NCBI RefSeq assembly: GCF_014931715.1
Contig: NZ_CP063164.1
Span: forward strand, 868,001 to 932,000
DNA length: 64,000 bases
From: Sulfurovum indicum
GTDB lineage: Bacteria; Campylobacterota; Campylobacteria; Campylobacterales; Sulfurovaceae
Direction of reading: 5' to 3'
Shown: positions 16,118 to 26,410 of the stretch, in pieces
Numbering within the stretch: position 1 is the stretch's first letter
Layout: every line of letters starts with the position of its first letter
Position numbers and translations under genes: made by a program
The notes under the pieces: model-generated
Told to the model about the DNA's origin: nothing
Databases searched by the model: none
Seen by the model: the letters and a program-made list of their open reading frames with translations, nothing else

Positions 16118-18268
16118 TTAGAACCTGTATCTCAAACCAAGATAGAAGAGACGTCCCGGATCGACGGTAATAGATGCATCTTCCGCATCGAGTACACCGT
16201 CATAATTACTATCGCTAAAGAGGTAAACGGTACGGTAGTACTGTTTGTCGAACACATTTTCCATTTTTGCAAAGATCTCAAGGTTCTCTGTCGGCGAATA
16301 GTTTGCAAACAGGTTCATCTTTCCGTAACCAGGCATCGTAACAAGGTTGGTCTCATCGGCATAGTATTCGGACTGGGCATAGAATTCCGCACTTAGCTCC
16401 AGGTTGGAGCGTATCTTATAGTGAACGAAGAGATCCAGTTTATGGTGTGGTACTCTTGGAAGCTGGTTTCCGTTGATGTCATAGGTCACATCATCTGCTG
16501 CAGGGTCTACACTTCTTACGTAAGGATTACCTAATGAGACTGTAAAAGGAGTATGCGATGTATAGTAGGCATCAAGATAGGTGTAAGCCAGGCTGAAGGA
16601 GAGTGCTTTTCTTCTGTCACTTTTCAGGCTGAGTTCCACTCCTCTGTTTCGTGCATCACCTACATTGTCAAACATAATATCTGCATTGCTGCTGTAGTAG
16701 GTTCCTCCGTTTTTGGCAATGATATCTTTCGTATCGGTCAGGAAGAGGCTTGCTTCATAATAGATGGACTCAAGCAGGGTTCCTCTCAACCCGATCTCGT
16801 AGTTGATAGTTGTTTCCGGATCAAGATTTGGATTATTGACGTAATCCTGAGGGTCAAAGTCACCTGCATATATTTGGGAAACAGTCGGATTTCTGAAACC
16901 TGTAGAGACATTGGCAAAAAGTGTATGGCGGGTCATAAAGTCATAGGTAGTTCCCAGACGATAGCTGCAGTTTGTAAAGGAAGTATCGTTATCTGCTGTA
17001 ATAACACCGTCCGCAGCACTGTAGGAGAGTGACGTGTAGTTATATTTGTCATAGTCTATACGCAGGTTTGCGATTGCTGTCCATGCAGAAGTGATCGCAT
17101 ATTTTCCTTCTCCGTAAACTGCCAGACGATCTTCTGTATTCGTACTGTCAGTATAGTCACCCTGTTTTCCTCTATATGTATCTTCAAGCTGAACTCTGTA
17201 TTTGTCAAAGATGCGTTGACCCGTATCCAGACCGACCATATAAGCTAGGTTCTCAAGAGAGGCACGGTATTCTGTCTTGACACCATACTGTTCGATATTG
17301 TCATTGTTGTCATTGAGATAGAAATCATCAATAGTATCGCCGTCTATATCCTGTGGGGAACTTTTGTAGTCATACTCATCTTTGTAGTAATAGGCATTAG
17401 CCATGAACTGCCCGCCGTTTGAGAACTCTTTCTCATAACGTAAAAAATACTTTTGGAGAGTAGAGTAGTAGTCACGGATGTAGGACCAGTCTCCTTCGAT
17501 ACCTTTGGGGTAGAGTTCGGCGTTGGTAACACCTGTTACACTTCCTCCACCAGCTTCAAATCTGTCTGTATAGTTGATCCCAAGCGTGACATCGCTTGTT
17601 TCGTCGATATAATACTGAAGCTTTCCGTTGACAGACTTATTCCAGTTCTCTCCCTCTTGATCCCAGTAGCTGTCATCATCCAGGAAGTTGAGGTTGAGGC
17701 TGGCTGCATATTTGTCCGTAGCATACTTCAGGTTGGTTTCGGCATTCTTATATCCGTAACTTCCTCCCTCGACACTGATCCAGCCACTGGTCTTGTTCTT
17801 CGCTTTTTTGGTTGTGATGATTACAGCACCGGCTAAAGCATTGTTTCCGTAGAGGTAGCTGGCTCCGCCTTTGATCACTTTGATCGACTCTATTTCATCA
17901 ATGTTGAACTTGATCTTTCCGCCGTTTTGGAGTACCGGAACACCATCGATGACGATGGCTACACCGGTATCTTCCCACATAAACTCCTGCTGTGAGATAC
18001 CGCGGATATGTATCTCGACCGCGCTGTTACGTACATCTGCTGTAATACCGGGAATGGTTTGGAGCAGATTGTTGATGTTCTTTGGATTGATCTTGGTGAT
18101 CTCCTCTTCATTGATGGTATTGACGGTCGAAGGCTCTGTTTTCATATCCTCTGCTATGTCGACAATAGTGGATGACTGTACCGTAATAGGTGCCAGTGTT
18201 GTTTCTTCTGCAAAAAGTGCTGTTGCACAGAGAACCACAACGGATAGTGTTATTGTCTGTTTGTTCAT
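16118..18268 (-). CDS. TonB-dependent outer-membrane receptor
   Basis: 716-residue receptor for energised uptake of a metal complex or other scarce ligand. Signal peptide (TITLSVVVLCATALFAEE), plug domain (residues about 40-150: NNLLQTIPGITAD, IHIRGISQQ, VIDGVPV, IKVIKGGASYLYGNNALAGA), then a 22-strand-type barrel rich in aromatic residues and ending with the C-terminal FYLGLRYRF outer-membrane signal. Strong SD TAGGAGG. The ligand cannot be read from sequence; pairing with the membrane 4Fe-4S protein points to iron or copper. Confidence 0.92.
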   Translation of the reverse strand: MNKQTITLSVVVLCATALFAEETTLAPITVQSSTIVDIAEDMKTEPSTVNTINEEEITKINPKNINNLLQTIPGITADVRNSAVEIHIRGISQQEFMWEDTGVAIVIDGVPVLQNGGKIKFNIDEIESIKVIKGGASYLYGNNALAGAVIITTKKAKNKTSGWISVEGGSYGYKNAETNLKYATDKYAASLNLNFLDDDSYWDQEGENWNKSVNGKLQYYIDETSDVTLGINYTDRFEAGGGSVTGVTNAELYPKGIEGDWSYIRDYYSTLQKYFLRYEKEFSNGGQFMANAYYYKDEYDYKSSPQDIDGDTIDDFYLNDNNDNIEQYGVKTEYRASLENLAYMVGLDTGQRIFDKYRVQLEDTYRGKQGDYTDSTNTEDRLAVYGEGKYAITSAWTAIANLRIDYDKYNYTSLSYSAADGVITADNDTSFTNCSYRLGTTYDFMTRHTLFANVSTGFRNPTVSQIYAGDFDPQDYVNNPNLDPETTINYEIGLRGTLLESIYYEASLFLTDTKDIIAKNGGTYYSSNADIMFDNVGDARNRGVELSLKSDRRKALSFSLAYTYLDAYYTSHTPFTVSLGNPYVRSVDPAADDVTYDINGNQLPRVPHHKLDLFVHYKIRSNLELSAEFYAQSEYYADETNLVTMPGYGKMNLFANYSPTENLEIFAKMENVFDKQYYRTVYLFSDSNYDGVLDAEDASITVDPGRLFYLGLRYRF

Positions 18269-18300
18269 TGGTTCTATTTCCTCCTAAAGAATAAGTGGCT

Positions 18301-18306
18301 ATTGTA
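18301..18306 (-). promoter_or_regulatory. Possible -10 box of the TonB-receptor operon
   Basis: TACAAT on the minus strand within TGTTACAATAG, 33 bases before ATG 18268. No clear operator (Fur box) seen. Confidence 0.35.
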
Positions 18307-18454
18307 ACAGTGGGGTGTTAATTTTGTGTTAAGTTTTTCAGGCAGTGAAAATAAGGCTTTTATCTTTTTTCACGTTATACATGGGAAGCTGTATATCAAG
18401 AAGAAAAATGTAAAGTATTTCTCTAAATCTCTTATCACTAAAAAAGGAGTCTCT

Positions 18455-18601
18455 ATGCCAAAAGAGAGCAAGAGGAAAGAAGAAAAGAAACAACTGAAAA
18501 GAGAGTTGGCAAATGCTGAGGAAGAAGCAGAAAAGAAGAAGAGAGAAGAAGTCTGCAATGAGAAAAGCCAAACAGCATCCTCATCAATCACCTCTGTTTA
18601 G
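18455..18601 (+). CDS. Small highly charged Lys/Glu protein
   Basis: 48 residues, no recognised family. About half the residues are Lys, Glu or Arg (KRKEEKKQLKRELANAEEEA) and should form a single helix, followed by a Ser/Thr-rich tail. A strong SD AAAAAGGAG (18441-18449) sits 5 bases before ATG. The frame is open further upstream but without a ribosome-binding site. Confidence 0.6.
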   Translation: MPKESKRKEEKKQLKRELANAEEEAEKKKREEVCNEKSQTASSSITSV

Positions 18602-18650
18602 GTGAGCGGCAAAAGAGGGTATCTCTAATCCTCTATAAACAGTATCTTGG

Positions 18651-18656
18651 TATAAT
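18651..18656 (+). promoter_or_regulatory. -10 box of the ABC exporter gene
   Basis: GGTATAATTC, 23 bases before ATG 18679, giving a very short leader. Confidence 0.5.
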
Positions 18657-18678
18657 TCCCAAAAACAGACGGATCAGA

Positions 18679-20442
18679 ATGAAAGAGCAGTGTACCGTAC
18701 GCAGCATTCTCAAGGAGCTGCTACAATATAGAAAAGAACTCATACTAGGTAATATTGTCGCCATCTCCGCTACACTTCTGGTAGTGATCATCCCTCTTTT
18801 TATCCCTATTATTGTTGATGAACTGCTGTTGGGGAAAGACCACCATTTTATCTCCTGGATATCAGAACATATCTGGCAGAGTGATACCAAAGGGTATGTA
18901 TTGGGTGTATTGGCATTTATTCTGTTTCTTCGGCTTCTGAGCACTGCGCTCTCAATTCTGCAGACAAAAATATTTGTCTCTATATCAAAAAATATCACAT
19001 ATAAAATGCGTCAATCCCTCTTGTGGCATCTCAGGCATGTTTCACTCAAAGAGTATGAAATGATGCGGGTAGGAGCGGTCACTTCCAAGCTGGTAACGGA
19101 TGTAGAGACCATAGACGGTTTCGTAAGTACAACTATCTCCAAACTCATTGTCTCAGCACTTATTCTTGTTTTCTCGTCAGTGGTACTGCTGTGGATACAT
19201 TGGCAGCTTGCCCTTTTCATATTGCTTACCAACCCCATTGTGGTACTTTTTACAGTGAAGCTTTCACGTAACATTGGCAAACTTAAAAAAGAAGAGAACA
19301 AGGCTGTTGAACTCTTTCAGTCAAGCCTGAATGAAACCCTGGAGCTTTTTCATCAGATACGGGCAGCTAATAAAGAAGCCTATTTTTTTAAACAGAGTGA
19401 AGAAAAAGCGGCAGAACTCAAAGAACATTCAACGAACTACGGCTATAAAAGCGATGCTGCGATGAAGCTTTCGTATCTTGTTTTTTTGGCAGGCTATGAG
19501 GTTTTCAGAGCAGTGAGTATCCTGGCTGTTGCCTACAGTGATCTGAGTGTAGGGCTCATGCTTGCGATATTCTCCTACCTTTGGGTCATGGTCTCACCTA
19601 CGCAGGATATTATCAACTTCCAGTATGTCCTTGCCACAGCAAAAGCTGCCTGTAAACGGATCAACATGCTCTTTGAGATGGAGAAGGAACCTCTGGTGAA
19701 AGAGGAGGTGAATCCTTTTGCAGCGGAAGAGGTGATTGATATTGATGTTCGTGGTCTTACATTCGGCTACCGGGAAGATAATTATATATTAGAAAATATC
19801 AATATGCATATCGGAGCCGGATCAAAAGTGGCAATTGTCGGTGCCAGTGGAAGCGGAAAGACGACATTGGCAAACATTCTTGTAGGTTTCTATCCTCTTA
19901 AAGAGGGAGAGATCTTCTATGGCGGTGTATCAAACCGCAGGTTACAACTTTCGACAATTCGTGAAAATATTTATCTTATCTTGCAACACCCTAAACTCTT
20001 TAATGATACAATGCTGTTCAATCTTACCTTAGGCAACAGCTACACTATGGAAGCGATTCAAAAAGCACTTCATATTGCGCAGTTGGATGATGTCATAGCG
20101 AGATTGGACAAAGGGCTTGAAACCCTGGTTGGGAAAGATGGCATTAAGCTTAGCGGCGGTCAGCGTCAGAGAGTTGCCATTGCCAGAATGGTCCTGAGTG
20201 ACCCCAAAGTAGTGATTTTCGATGAGTCAACATCGGCACTTGACGTGCATACCGAAGCGAAACTCTTTGAAGCACTGCATGATTTTCTTCAGACCAAGAC
20301 GGTCATTACTATCGCACATAGGCTCAGTACTATCAAAAGTGCAGAGCTTATCTATGTGCTAGGAGAGGGGCGGCTGGTAGACAGCGGGACACCACAGGAA
20401 CTCCTTGCCAAAGATGAGAGCTATTTTAGTTCGATGATATAA
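18679..20442 (+). CDS. ABC exporter, fused permease and ATPase (MsbA/MDR-like)
   Basis: 587-residue half-transporter that would act as a dimer. Residues about 20-310 form six membrane helices (ABC type 1 exporter fold); 340-587 form the ATPase with Walker A GASGSGKTTL, Q-loop ILQHPKLF, signature LSGGQRQR, Walker B VVIFDES and switch IAHRLST. Substrate unknown: lipid, peptide or drug are possible. MsbA is an alternative but the residue pattern does not settle it. uppP follows after 91 bases, which fits an envelope role only loosely. Confidence 0.9.
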   Translation: MKEQCTVRSILKELLQYRKELILGNIVAISATLLVVIIPLFIPIIVDELLLGKDHHFISWISEHIWQSDTKGYVLGVLAFILFLRLLSTALSILQTKIFVSISKNITYKMRQSLLWHLRHVSLKEYEMMRVGAVTSKLVTDVETIDGFVSTTISKLIVSALILVFSSVVLLWIHWQLALFILLTNPIVVLFTVKLSRNIGKLKKEENKAVELFQSSLNETLELFHQIRAANKEAYFFKQSEEKAAELKEHSTNYGYKSDAAMKLSYLVFLAGYEVFRAVSILAVAYSDLSVGLMLAIFSYLWVMVSPTQDIINFQYVLATAKAACKRINMLFEMEKEPLVKEEVNPFAAEEVIDIDVRGLTFGYREDNYILENINMHIGAGSKVAIVGASGSGKTTLANILVGFYPLKEGEIFYGGVSNRRLQLSTIRENIYLILQHPKLFNDTMLFNLTLGNSYTMEAIQKALHIAQLDDVIARLDKGLETLVGKDGIKLSGGQRQRVAIARMVLSDPKVVIFDESTSALDVHTEAKLFEALHDFLQTKTVITIAHRLSTIKSAELIYVLGEGRLVDSGTPQELLAKDESYFSSMI

Positions 20443-20460
20443 TTAAGGAGCGTTCACAGC

Positions 20461-20529
20461 GTTCAGTGTGTAGCTATGGTCTACGTGCTGAAGACTGAAC
20501 ATTGTACGCTTCAATTCCAAAGGAATTGA
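20461..20529 (+). promoter_or_regulatory. Structured leader of uppP
   Basis: Two stem-loops. GTTCAGT (20461) pairs with ACTGAAC (20494-20500), enclosing GTAG/CTAC. Then TCAATTCC-AAA-GGAATTGA (20511-20529), whose loop and 3' arm contain the AAAGGA ribosome-binding site 5 bases before the ATG. Pairing would hide the SD. Confidence 0.45.
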
Positions 20530-20533
20530 TTTA

Positions 20534-21298
20534 ATGGATATATTTCAAGCGGTAATCATCGGGATTATCGAAGGTTTTACGGAGTTTCTGCCCATCTCCT
20601 CAACAGGGCATATGATTGTAGCGGCAAAGTTTCTCGGAGTAGCTGAAACCGATCTGACAAAAGCGTATGAGGTTATTATCCAGTTTGCGGCGATTATAGC
20701 GGTCATGCTTATTTACAGAGAGAAGATCACATTTAAAAAGATCGACCTCTGGATGAAGCTTCTGCTTGCTTTTTTCCCTCTTGCCATTGTCGGTTTTATT
20801 TTTAAAGATCAGATAAAAACCCTTTTCAATGTTCAGACAGTAGCATGGATGTTCATCATAGGAGGTATTATATTTCTTATTGTGGAGTATTTCTACAAAG
20901 AGAAGGAGACTCATATCCAGGATGTAGAGAAAACAACCTATATGCAGGCACTCTGGATAGGTGTTGCGCAGATATTCTCTCTTATCCCCGGTACAAGCAG
21001 AGCAGGAGCAACAATTATAGGCGGATTGCTGGCCGGGCTGGACAGAAAAGCTTCGGCAGAGTTCAGTTTTCTGTTGGCGATCCCTGTAATGGCAGCGGTC
21101 AGCGGCTATGATCTGCTTAAGCATTATCAGGATTTTGCCGATGCAAACTGGACCGCTTTTCTTGCAGGATTTGCGGTTGCTTTTGCTGTAGCTTATGTGA
21201 CGATAAAACTCTTTTTGGCATTTTTGCAGCGTTTTACCTTTGTGGCATTTGGTATATACCGGATCGTATTCGGGATAATCCTGTTGATGGTATTGTAA
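20534..21298 (+). CDS. uppP: Undecaprenyl-diphosphatase UppP (BacA)
   Basis: Recycles the C55 lipid carrier by removing phosphate from undecaprenyl pyrophosphate; needed for peptidoglycan and O-antigen synthesis and gives bacitracin tolerance. The 254 residues contain both family active-site loops, EGFTEFLPISSTGHM near residue 15 and LIPGTSRAGATIIGG near 160, with about eight membrane helices. Translation may be limited by the hairpin over its SD. Confidence 0.97.
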   Translation: MDIFQAVIIGIIEGFTEFLPISSTGHMIVAAKFLGVAETDLTKAYEVIIQFAAIIAVMLIYREKITFKKIDLWMKLLLAFFPLAIVGFIFKDQIKTLFNVQTVAWMFIIGGIIFLIVEYFYKEKETHIQDVEKTTYMQALWIGVAQIFSLIPGTSRAGATIIGGLLAGLDRKASAEFSFLLAIPVMAAVSGYDLLKHYQDFADANWTAFLAGFAVAFAVAYVTIKLFLAFLQRFTFVAFGIYRIVFGIILLMVL

Positions 21299-21319
21299 CC
21301 GGCGGCTTATACCGCCGTT
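21298..21319 (+). terminator. Hairpin after uppP
   Basis: CGGCGG, loop CTTATA, CCGCCG, directly at the uppP stop; no T-run follows, so strength is unclear. Confidence 0.5.
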
Positions 21320-21341
21320 CAAAAGAGGGTTTGGATTTAAT

Positions 21342-21363
21342 GGAACTTCCTGCAGGAAGTTCC
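21342..21363. repeat. 22-bp perfect palindrome before the DEAD-box gene
   Basis: Arms GGAACTTCCTG and CAGGAAGTTCC with no spacer. It sits 50 bases before ATG 21413 and could be an operator or a second hairpin of the leader. Confidence 0.6.
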
Positions 21364-21412
21364 CTCAAGTTCAAAATATTATTTTGGACAAAACTATGCA
21401 GGAGAGGTATGT

Positions 21413-22816
<1,404 letters not shown>

Positions 22817-22885
22817 TTGGCTGTTTTTAACTGCTCACAAGCAAAACTGTTTTAAAATTTGTAAACTAAATAATAAGGTGTCCAT

Positions 22886-23128
22886 ATGGAATATAGTTTA
22901 GTAGGCGAGAGTCTTAAATTCATGCTTTTGGGAATGCTTATTGTATTTGTCTTCCTTGTTCTGCTTGTTCAGATAATGAAGTTGCAGGCAAAGATCATCA
23001 ATAAATATTTTCCTGAGAAAGCACCTGAAGTGCCAACTTCTTCTCCTCAAGCCGATACAACGCAGGAAGCACACCATGTTGCTGCCATTGTGGCTGCTAT
23101 CGCAGAATTTCGTAAAAATAAATCGTAA
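22886..23128 (+). CDS. oadG: Oxaloacetate decarboxylase gamma subunit-like (OadG)
   Basis: 80 residues: one membrane helix (LKFMLLGMLIVFVFLVLLVQIM) and a soluble tail, the layout of OadG, which anchors the carboxyltransferase subunit to the membrane pump. It is followed by oadA after 13 bases and oadB, confirming the assignment. The C-terminal part is short and lacks an obvious His/Pro-rich zinc tail. Confidence 0.85.
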   Translation: MEYSLVGESLKFMLLGMLIVFVFLVLLVQIMKLQAKIINKYFPEKAPEVPTSSPQADTTQEAHHVAAIVAAIAEFRKNKS

Positions 23129-23141
23129 ACAAGGTATCTAA

Positions 23142-24938
23142 ATGGCTAAAAAATATATTGATGTAATGGATACGACCTTCAGGGACGGGTTTCAGTCTGT
23201 CTTTGGCGGCCGTGTTCTGATGGATGACTTTTTCCCTGCTGTGGAAGCAGCGAAACAGGCGGGTATTACCCATTTCGAGTTTGGAGGCGGCGCACGCTTC
23301 CAGTCACTTTTCTTCTATCTTCAGGAGAATGCCTTTGAAATGATGGACGGTTTCAGAGAGATCGTCGGACCTGATGCGAACCTTCAGGTACTTTCCCGTG
23401 GTATCAATACAGTAATGCTTGACACGGGAAGCCGTGAAATGATCGAACTTTTTGCAAAAATGTTTGCAAAGCACGGAACAACAACGGTAAGAAACTTTGA
23501 TGCACTCAATGATGTAAACAATCTGATGTATTCGGGAGAGATGATCAAAAAGCACGGTATGAACCATGAAGTCGTTGTAACCATTATGGATCTTCCTCCG
23601 GGATGCAAGGGGGCACACGATGTCTCTTTCTATGAGAAGACACTCAGAAATATTCTTGACAGCGGTATTACATTTGATTCTGTCTGTTTTAAAGATGCAT
23701 CCGGAACGGCAAACCCGCATAAAGTCTATGAGACGATCGCTATGGCCAGAAAGCTTCTTGGCGACAGTGTACATCTCAGACTCCATACCCATGAGACAGC
23801 AGGTGTTTCCGTAGCATCATATCTGGCAGCACTGGAAGCAGGGGCAAACGGTATCGATATGGCTGCATCACCGGTAAGTGGAGGAACTTCACAGCCTGAT
23901 ATTCTTACCATGTTACATGCAACAAAGGGAACGAACTATAATCTTGGAGACCTGAAGCTTGATAAAATACTCAAGTATGAAGAGAGACTCAAAGAGTGCC
24001 TTTCTGAGTATATGATACCGCCTGAAGCGACACAGGTTTCACCTCTTATCCCATTCTCTCCAATGCCTGGAGGGGCACTTACTGCGAATACACAGATGAT
24101 GAGAGATAATGGTGATCTTGAGAAGTTCGATGAAGTGATCAAGGCGATGAAAGAGGTTGTTGAACGAGGCGGTTACGGAACATCAGTTACACCAGTCAGT
24201 CAATTCTACTGGCAGCAGGCATATGCGAATGTGATGTTCGGCCCATGGAAACAGATAGCTCCGGGTTATGGCCGTATGGTACTCGGCTACTTCGGCAAAA
24301 CACCTGTAGAACCTGACCGTGAGATCGTTGAACTGGCAAGTCAGAAACTTAAACTTGATCCGACAACCGAGAACCCTCTTGATATTGCAGACAGAGATGA
24401 AACAAAGTCTATTGCACACTGGACCAAAGTACTTGAAGAAGAGGGTCTGGAGGCAACAGAAGAGAATATCTTCATTGCAGCAGCATGTGATCAGAAAGGT
24501 ATTGCGTTCTTGAAGGGTGAAGGCCCTCTCATGATAAGAAAAGGTAAAGAAAATAATAGTGGAGAAGGAAATATGGCAGGAAATTATACAGTAGTAGTAG
24601 ATGGTAAACAGTACAGTGTTCAGGTAGCAGAGGGAAGCGGTGATGTTCAGATCACTCCTGCAGCAGCACCGGCGGCAGCTCCCGCAGCAGCACCGGCAGC
24701 GACTCCTGCAGCAGGTGGAGCAGGAAGTGTAGAGATCCACTCTCAGACTCCTGGTAATGTATGGAAGATCCTTAAAAATCCGGGTGATGCTGTGGCAGAG
24801 GGTGATGTGATCATGATCCTTGAAGCAATGAAAATGGAGATAGATATTGCTGCACCTCAGGCAGGTACGGTTAAGTCGATCAATGTGAACGTTAACGATG
24901 CGGTCGCTGACGGACAACTTCTCGCAACAATGGAGTAA
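23142..24938 (+). CDS. oadA: Oxaloacetate decarboxylase alpha / PycB-type biotin carboxyltransferase
   Basis: 598 residues. The N-terminal carboxyltransferase barrel carries [15 protein letters not shown] (metal site and DxxQS region), the Lys in [12 protein letters not shown] and metal-binding [11 protein letters not shown]. An Ala/Pro-rich linker (residues about 505-527) leads to the biotinyl domain with the attachment site [10 protein letters not shown] near 565. It moves a carboxyl group between oxaloacetate and biotin; with OadB the step drives Na+ export. The DxxQS segment reads [11 protein letters not shown] rather than the LRDAHQSLLAT of classical OadA. Pyruvate carboxylase subunit B is the alternative; the OadB and OadG partners favour the decarboxylase. 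Confidence 0.9.
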   Translation: MAKKYIDVMDTTFRDGFQSVFGGRVLMDDFFPAVEAAKQAGITHFEFGGGARFQSLFFYLQENAFEMMDGFREIVGPDANLQVLSRGINTVMLDTGSREMIELFAKMFAKHGTTTVRNFDALNDVNNLMYSGEMIKKHGMNHEVVVTIMDLPPGCKGAHDVSFYEKTLRNILDSGITFDSVCFKDASGTANPHKVYETIAMARKLLGDSVHLRLHTHETAGVSVASYLAALEAGANGIDMAASPVSGGTSQPDILTMLHATKGTNYNLGDLKLDKILKYEERLKECLSEYMIPPEATQVSPLIPFSPMPGGALTANTQMMRDNGDLEKFDEVIKAMKEVVERGGYGTSVTPVSQFYWQQAYANVMFGPWKQIAPGYGRMVLGYFGKTPVEPDREIVELASQKLKLDPTTENPLDIADRDETKSIAHWTKVLEEEGLEATEENIFIAAACDQKGIAFLKGEGPLMIRKGKENNSGEGNMAGNYTVVVDGKQYSVQVAEGSGDVQITPAAAPAAAPAAAPAATPAAGGAGSVEIHSQTPGNVWKILKNPGDAVAEGDVIMILEAMKMEIDIAAPQAGTVKSINVNVNDAVADGQLLATME

Positions 24939-24940
24939 GC

Positions 24941-26290
24941 ATGAAGCTCAAACATCTTTTACTCTCCGTTCTTTTTGCATTTGCCTTTTTGACAAATGCA
25001 GCGACAGCGAGTGAACATGAAAATAGTGCGGCGGCCAAGACAACACAGGAAGAGCGAAAAGCTCATGAAGCGCAAACATATGAACCAAAGAGCGTCACAC
25101 AGCTGATCGTCAGTTTTTTCCATACTACAGGATTGGATGCGATCATCAATCCCAAAGAGGGGCTGAAAAACGGTCAGGGTGTTGAAATGTCAACGTTCGC
25201 ACAGAGCTGGGGACGTGTGATCATGTTCCTGGTCGTATTTATTCTTTTCTATCTTGCGATTGCAAAAGGATTTGAACCATTACTGCTTCTGCCTATTGCT
25301 TTTGGCGGATTGCTGGCAAATATTCCTATTGCAAACATGACCGGCCCTCACGGAATGCTCGGGATCATCTACAATATGGGTATTGCCAATGAATTTTTCC
25401 CTCTGCTGATCTTTATGGGTGTCGGAGCAATGACAGACTTCGGTCCGCTTCTTGCCAATCCCAAAACTGCCTTGCTGGGCGGTGCGGCACAGTTCGGAAT
25501 TTTCGGTTCACTGGTAGGTGCAGCTGCGCTTTCACAGTATACAGGCATGGTAGACTTTACTCTTAAGCAGTCGGCAGCGATCTCTATTATCGGCGGTGCT
25601 GACGGCCCGACATCGATCTTTATTGCTTCTGCGCTTGCACCGGAGCTTTTGGGTGCTATTGCAGTTGCGGCTTACTCCTATATGGCACTGGTACCGGTCA
25701 TTCAGCCTCCGATCATGAAGGCACTGACTACAGAAGAAGAGCGTAAGATCGTGATGACGACAAGCAGAAAGGTCAATAAGCTTGAGAAGCTGATTTTCCC
25801 GTTGGTGGTTATTATGATGATCGCTCTGATCCTTCCGGATGCAGCACCGCTTATGGGTGCCTTTGCTTTCGGTAACTTTGCCAAAGAGTCAGGTGTAGTT
25901 GACAGACTTTCCAATGAAATGCAGAATTCTCTTATCAACATTGTTACCATTTTCCTTGGTTTCGGTGTAGGGATGACGCTTCAGGCAGACAAGTTCCTTG
26001 TAGCTGAAACACTGGGGATCATGGTTATCGGTCTTCTTGCTTTTGCAGCAGGTACGGCAGCCGGTGTGATCATGGCAAAAATCATGAACAAGTTCTCCAA
26101 AGAGCCTATCAACCCGCTGATAGGTGCTGCAGGTGTTTCTGCGGTACCGATGGCGGCAAGGGTTGCAAGCAAAGTAGGTTCCGAGGCAAAACCGGGTAAC
26201 ATTCTTCTCATGCATGCAATGGGCCCAAATGTGGCCGGGGTTATCGGTTCGGCAGTTGCAGCAGGTGTATTATTGTCGATTTTTAAATAA
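24941..26290 (+). CDS. oadB: Na+-translocating decarboxylase beta subunit
   Basis: 449-residue membrane pump that decarboxylates carboxybiotin and exports Na+. Begins 3 bases after oadA. It has an N-terminal hydrophobic segment resembling a signal peptide and a charged linker (residues 1-70) beyond the bacterial core, then about nine helices. The Na+-site signature is present in [19 protein letters not shown], and the GNI..G-like end block [15 protein letters not shown] follows. A long N-terminal extension is common in this phylum. Confidence 0.93.
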   Translation: MKLKHLLLSVLFAFAFLTNAATASEHENSAAAKTTQEERKAHEAQTYEPKSVTQLIVSFFHTTGLDAIINPKEGLKNGQGVEMSTFAQSWGRVIMFLVVFILFYLAIAKGFEPLLLLPIAFGGLLANIPIANMTGPHGMLGIIYNMGIANEFFPLLIFMGVGAMTDFGPLLANPKTALLGGAAQFGIFGSLVGAAALSQYTGMVDFTLKQSAAISIIGGADGPTSIFIASALAPELLGAIAVAAYSYMALVPVIQPPIMKALTTEEERKIVMTTSRKVNKLEKLIFPLVVIMMIALILPDAAPLMGAFAFGNFAKESGVVDRLSNEMQNSLINIVTIFLGFGVGMTLQADKFLVAETLGIMVIGLLAFAAGTAAGVIMAKIMNKFSKEPINPLIGAAGVSAVPMAARVASKVGSEAKPGNILLMHAMGPNVAGVIGSAVAAGVLLSIFK

Positions 26291-26410
26291 TTTCAAGATA
26301 GAGTAAGGCTTCTTACTCTATCATTCGCTTTAAAGAATAGGTCAGAAAAACATGATTTTTTTGACTTATGCTTTAGCATATTGAAACTACAGAAAAATAA
26401 AGAGGATACT

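Noticed and set aside
24660-24720. GC-rich repeat in oadA
   Set aside because: It encodes the Ala/Pro linker before the biotinyl domain, normal for this family.
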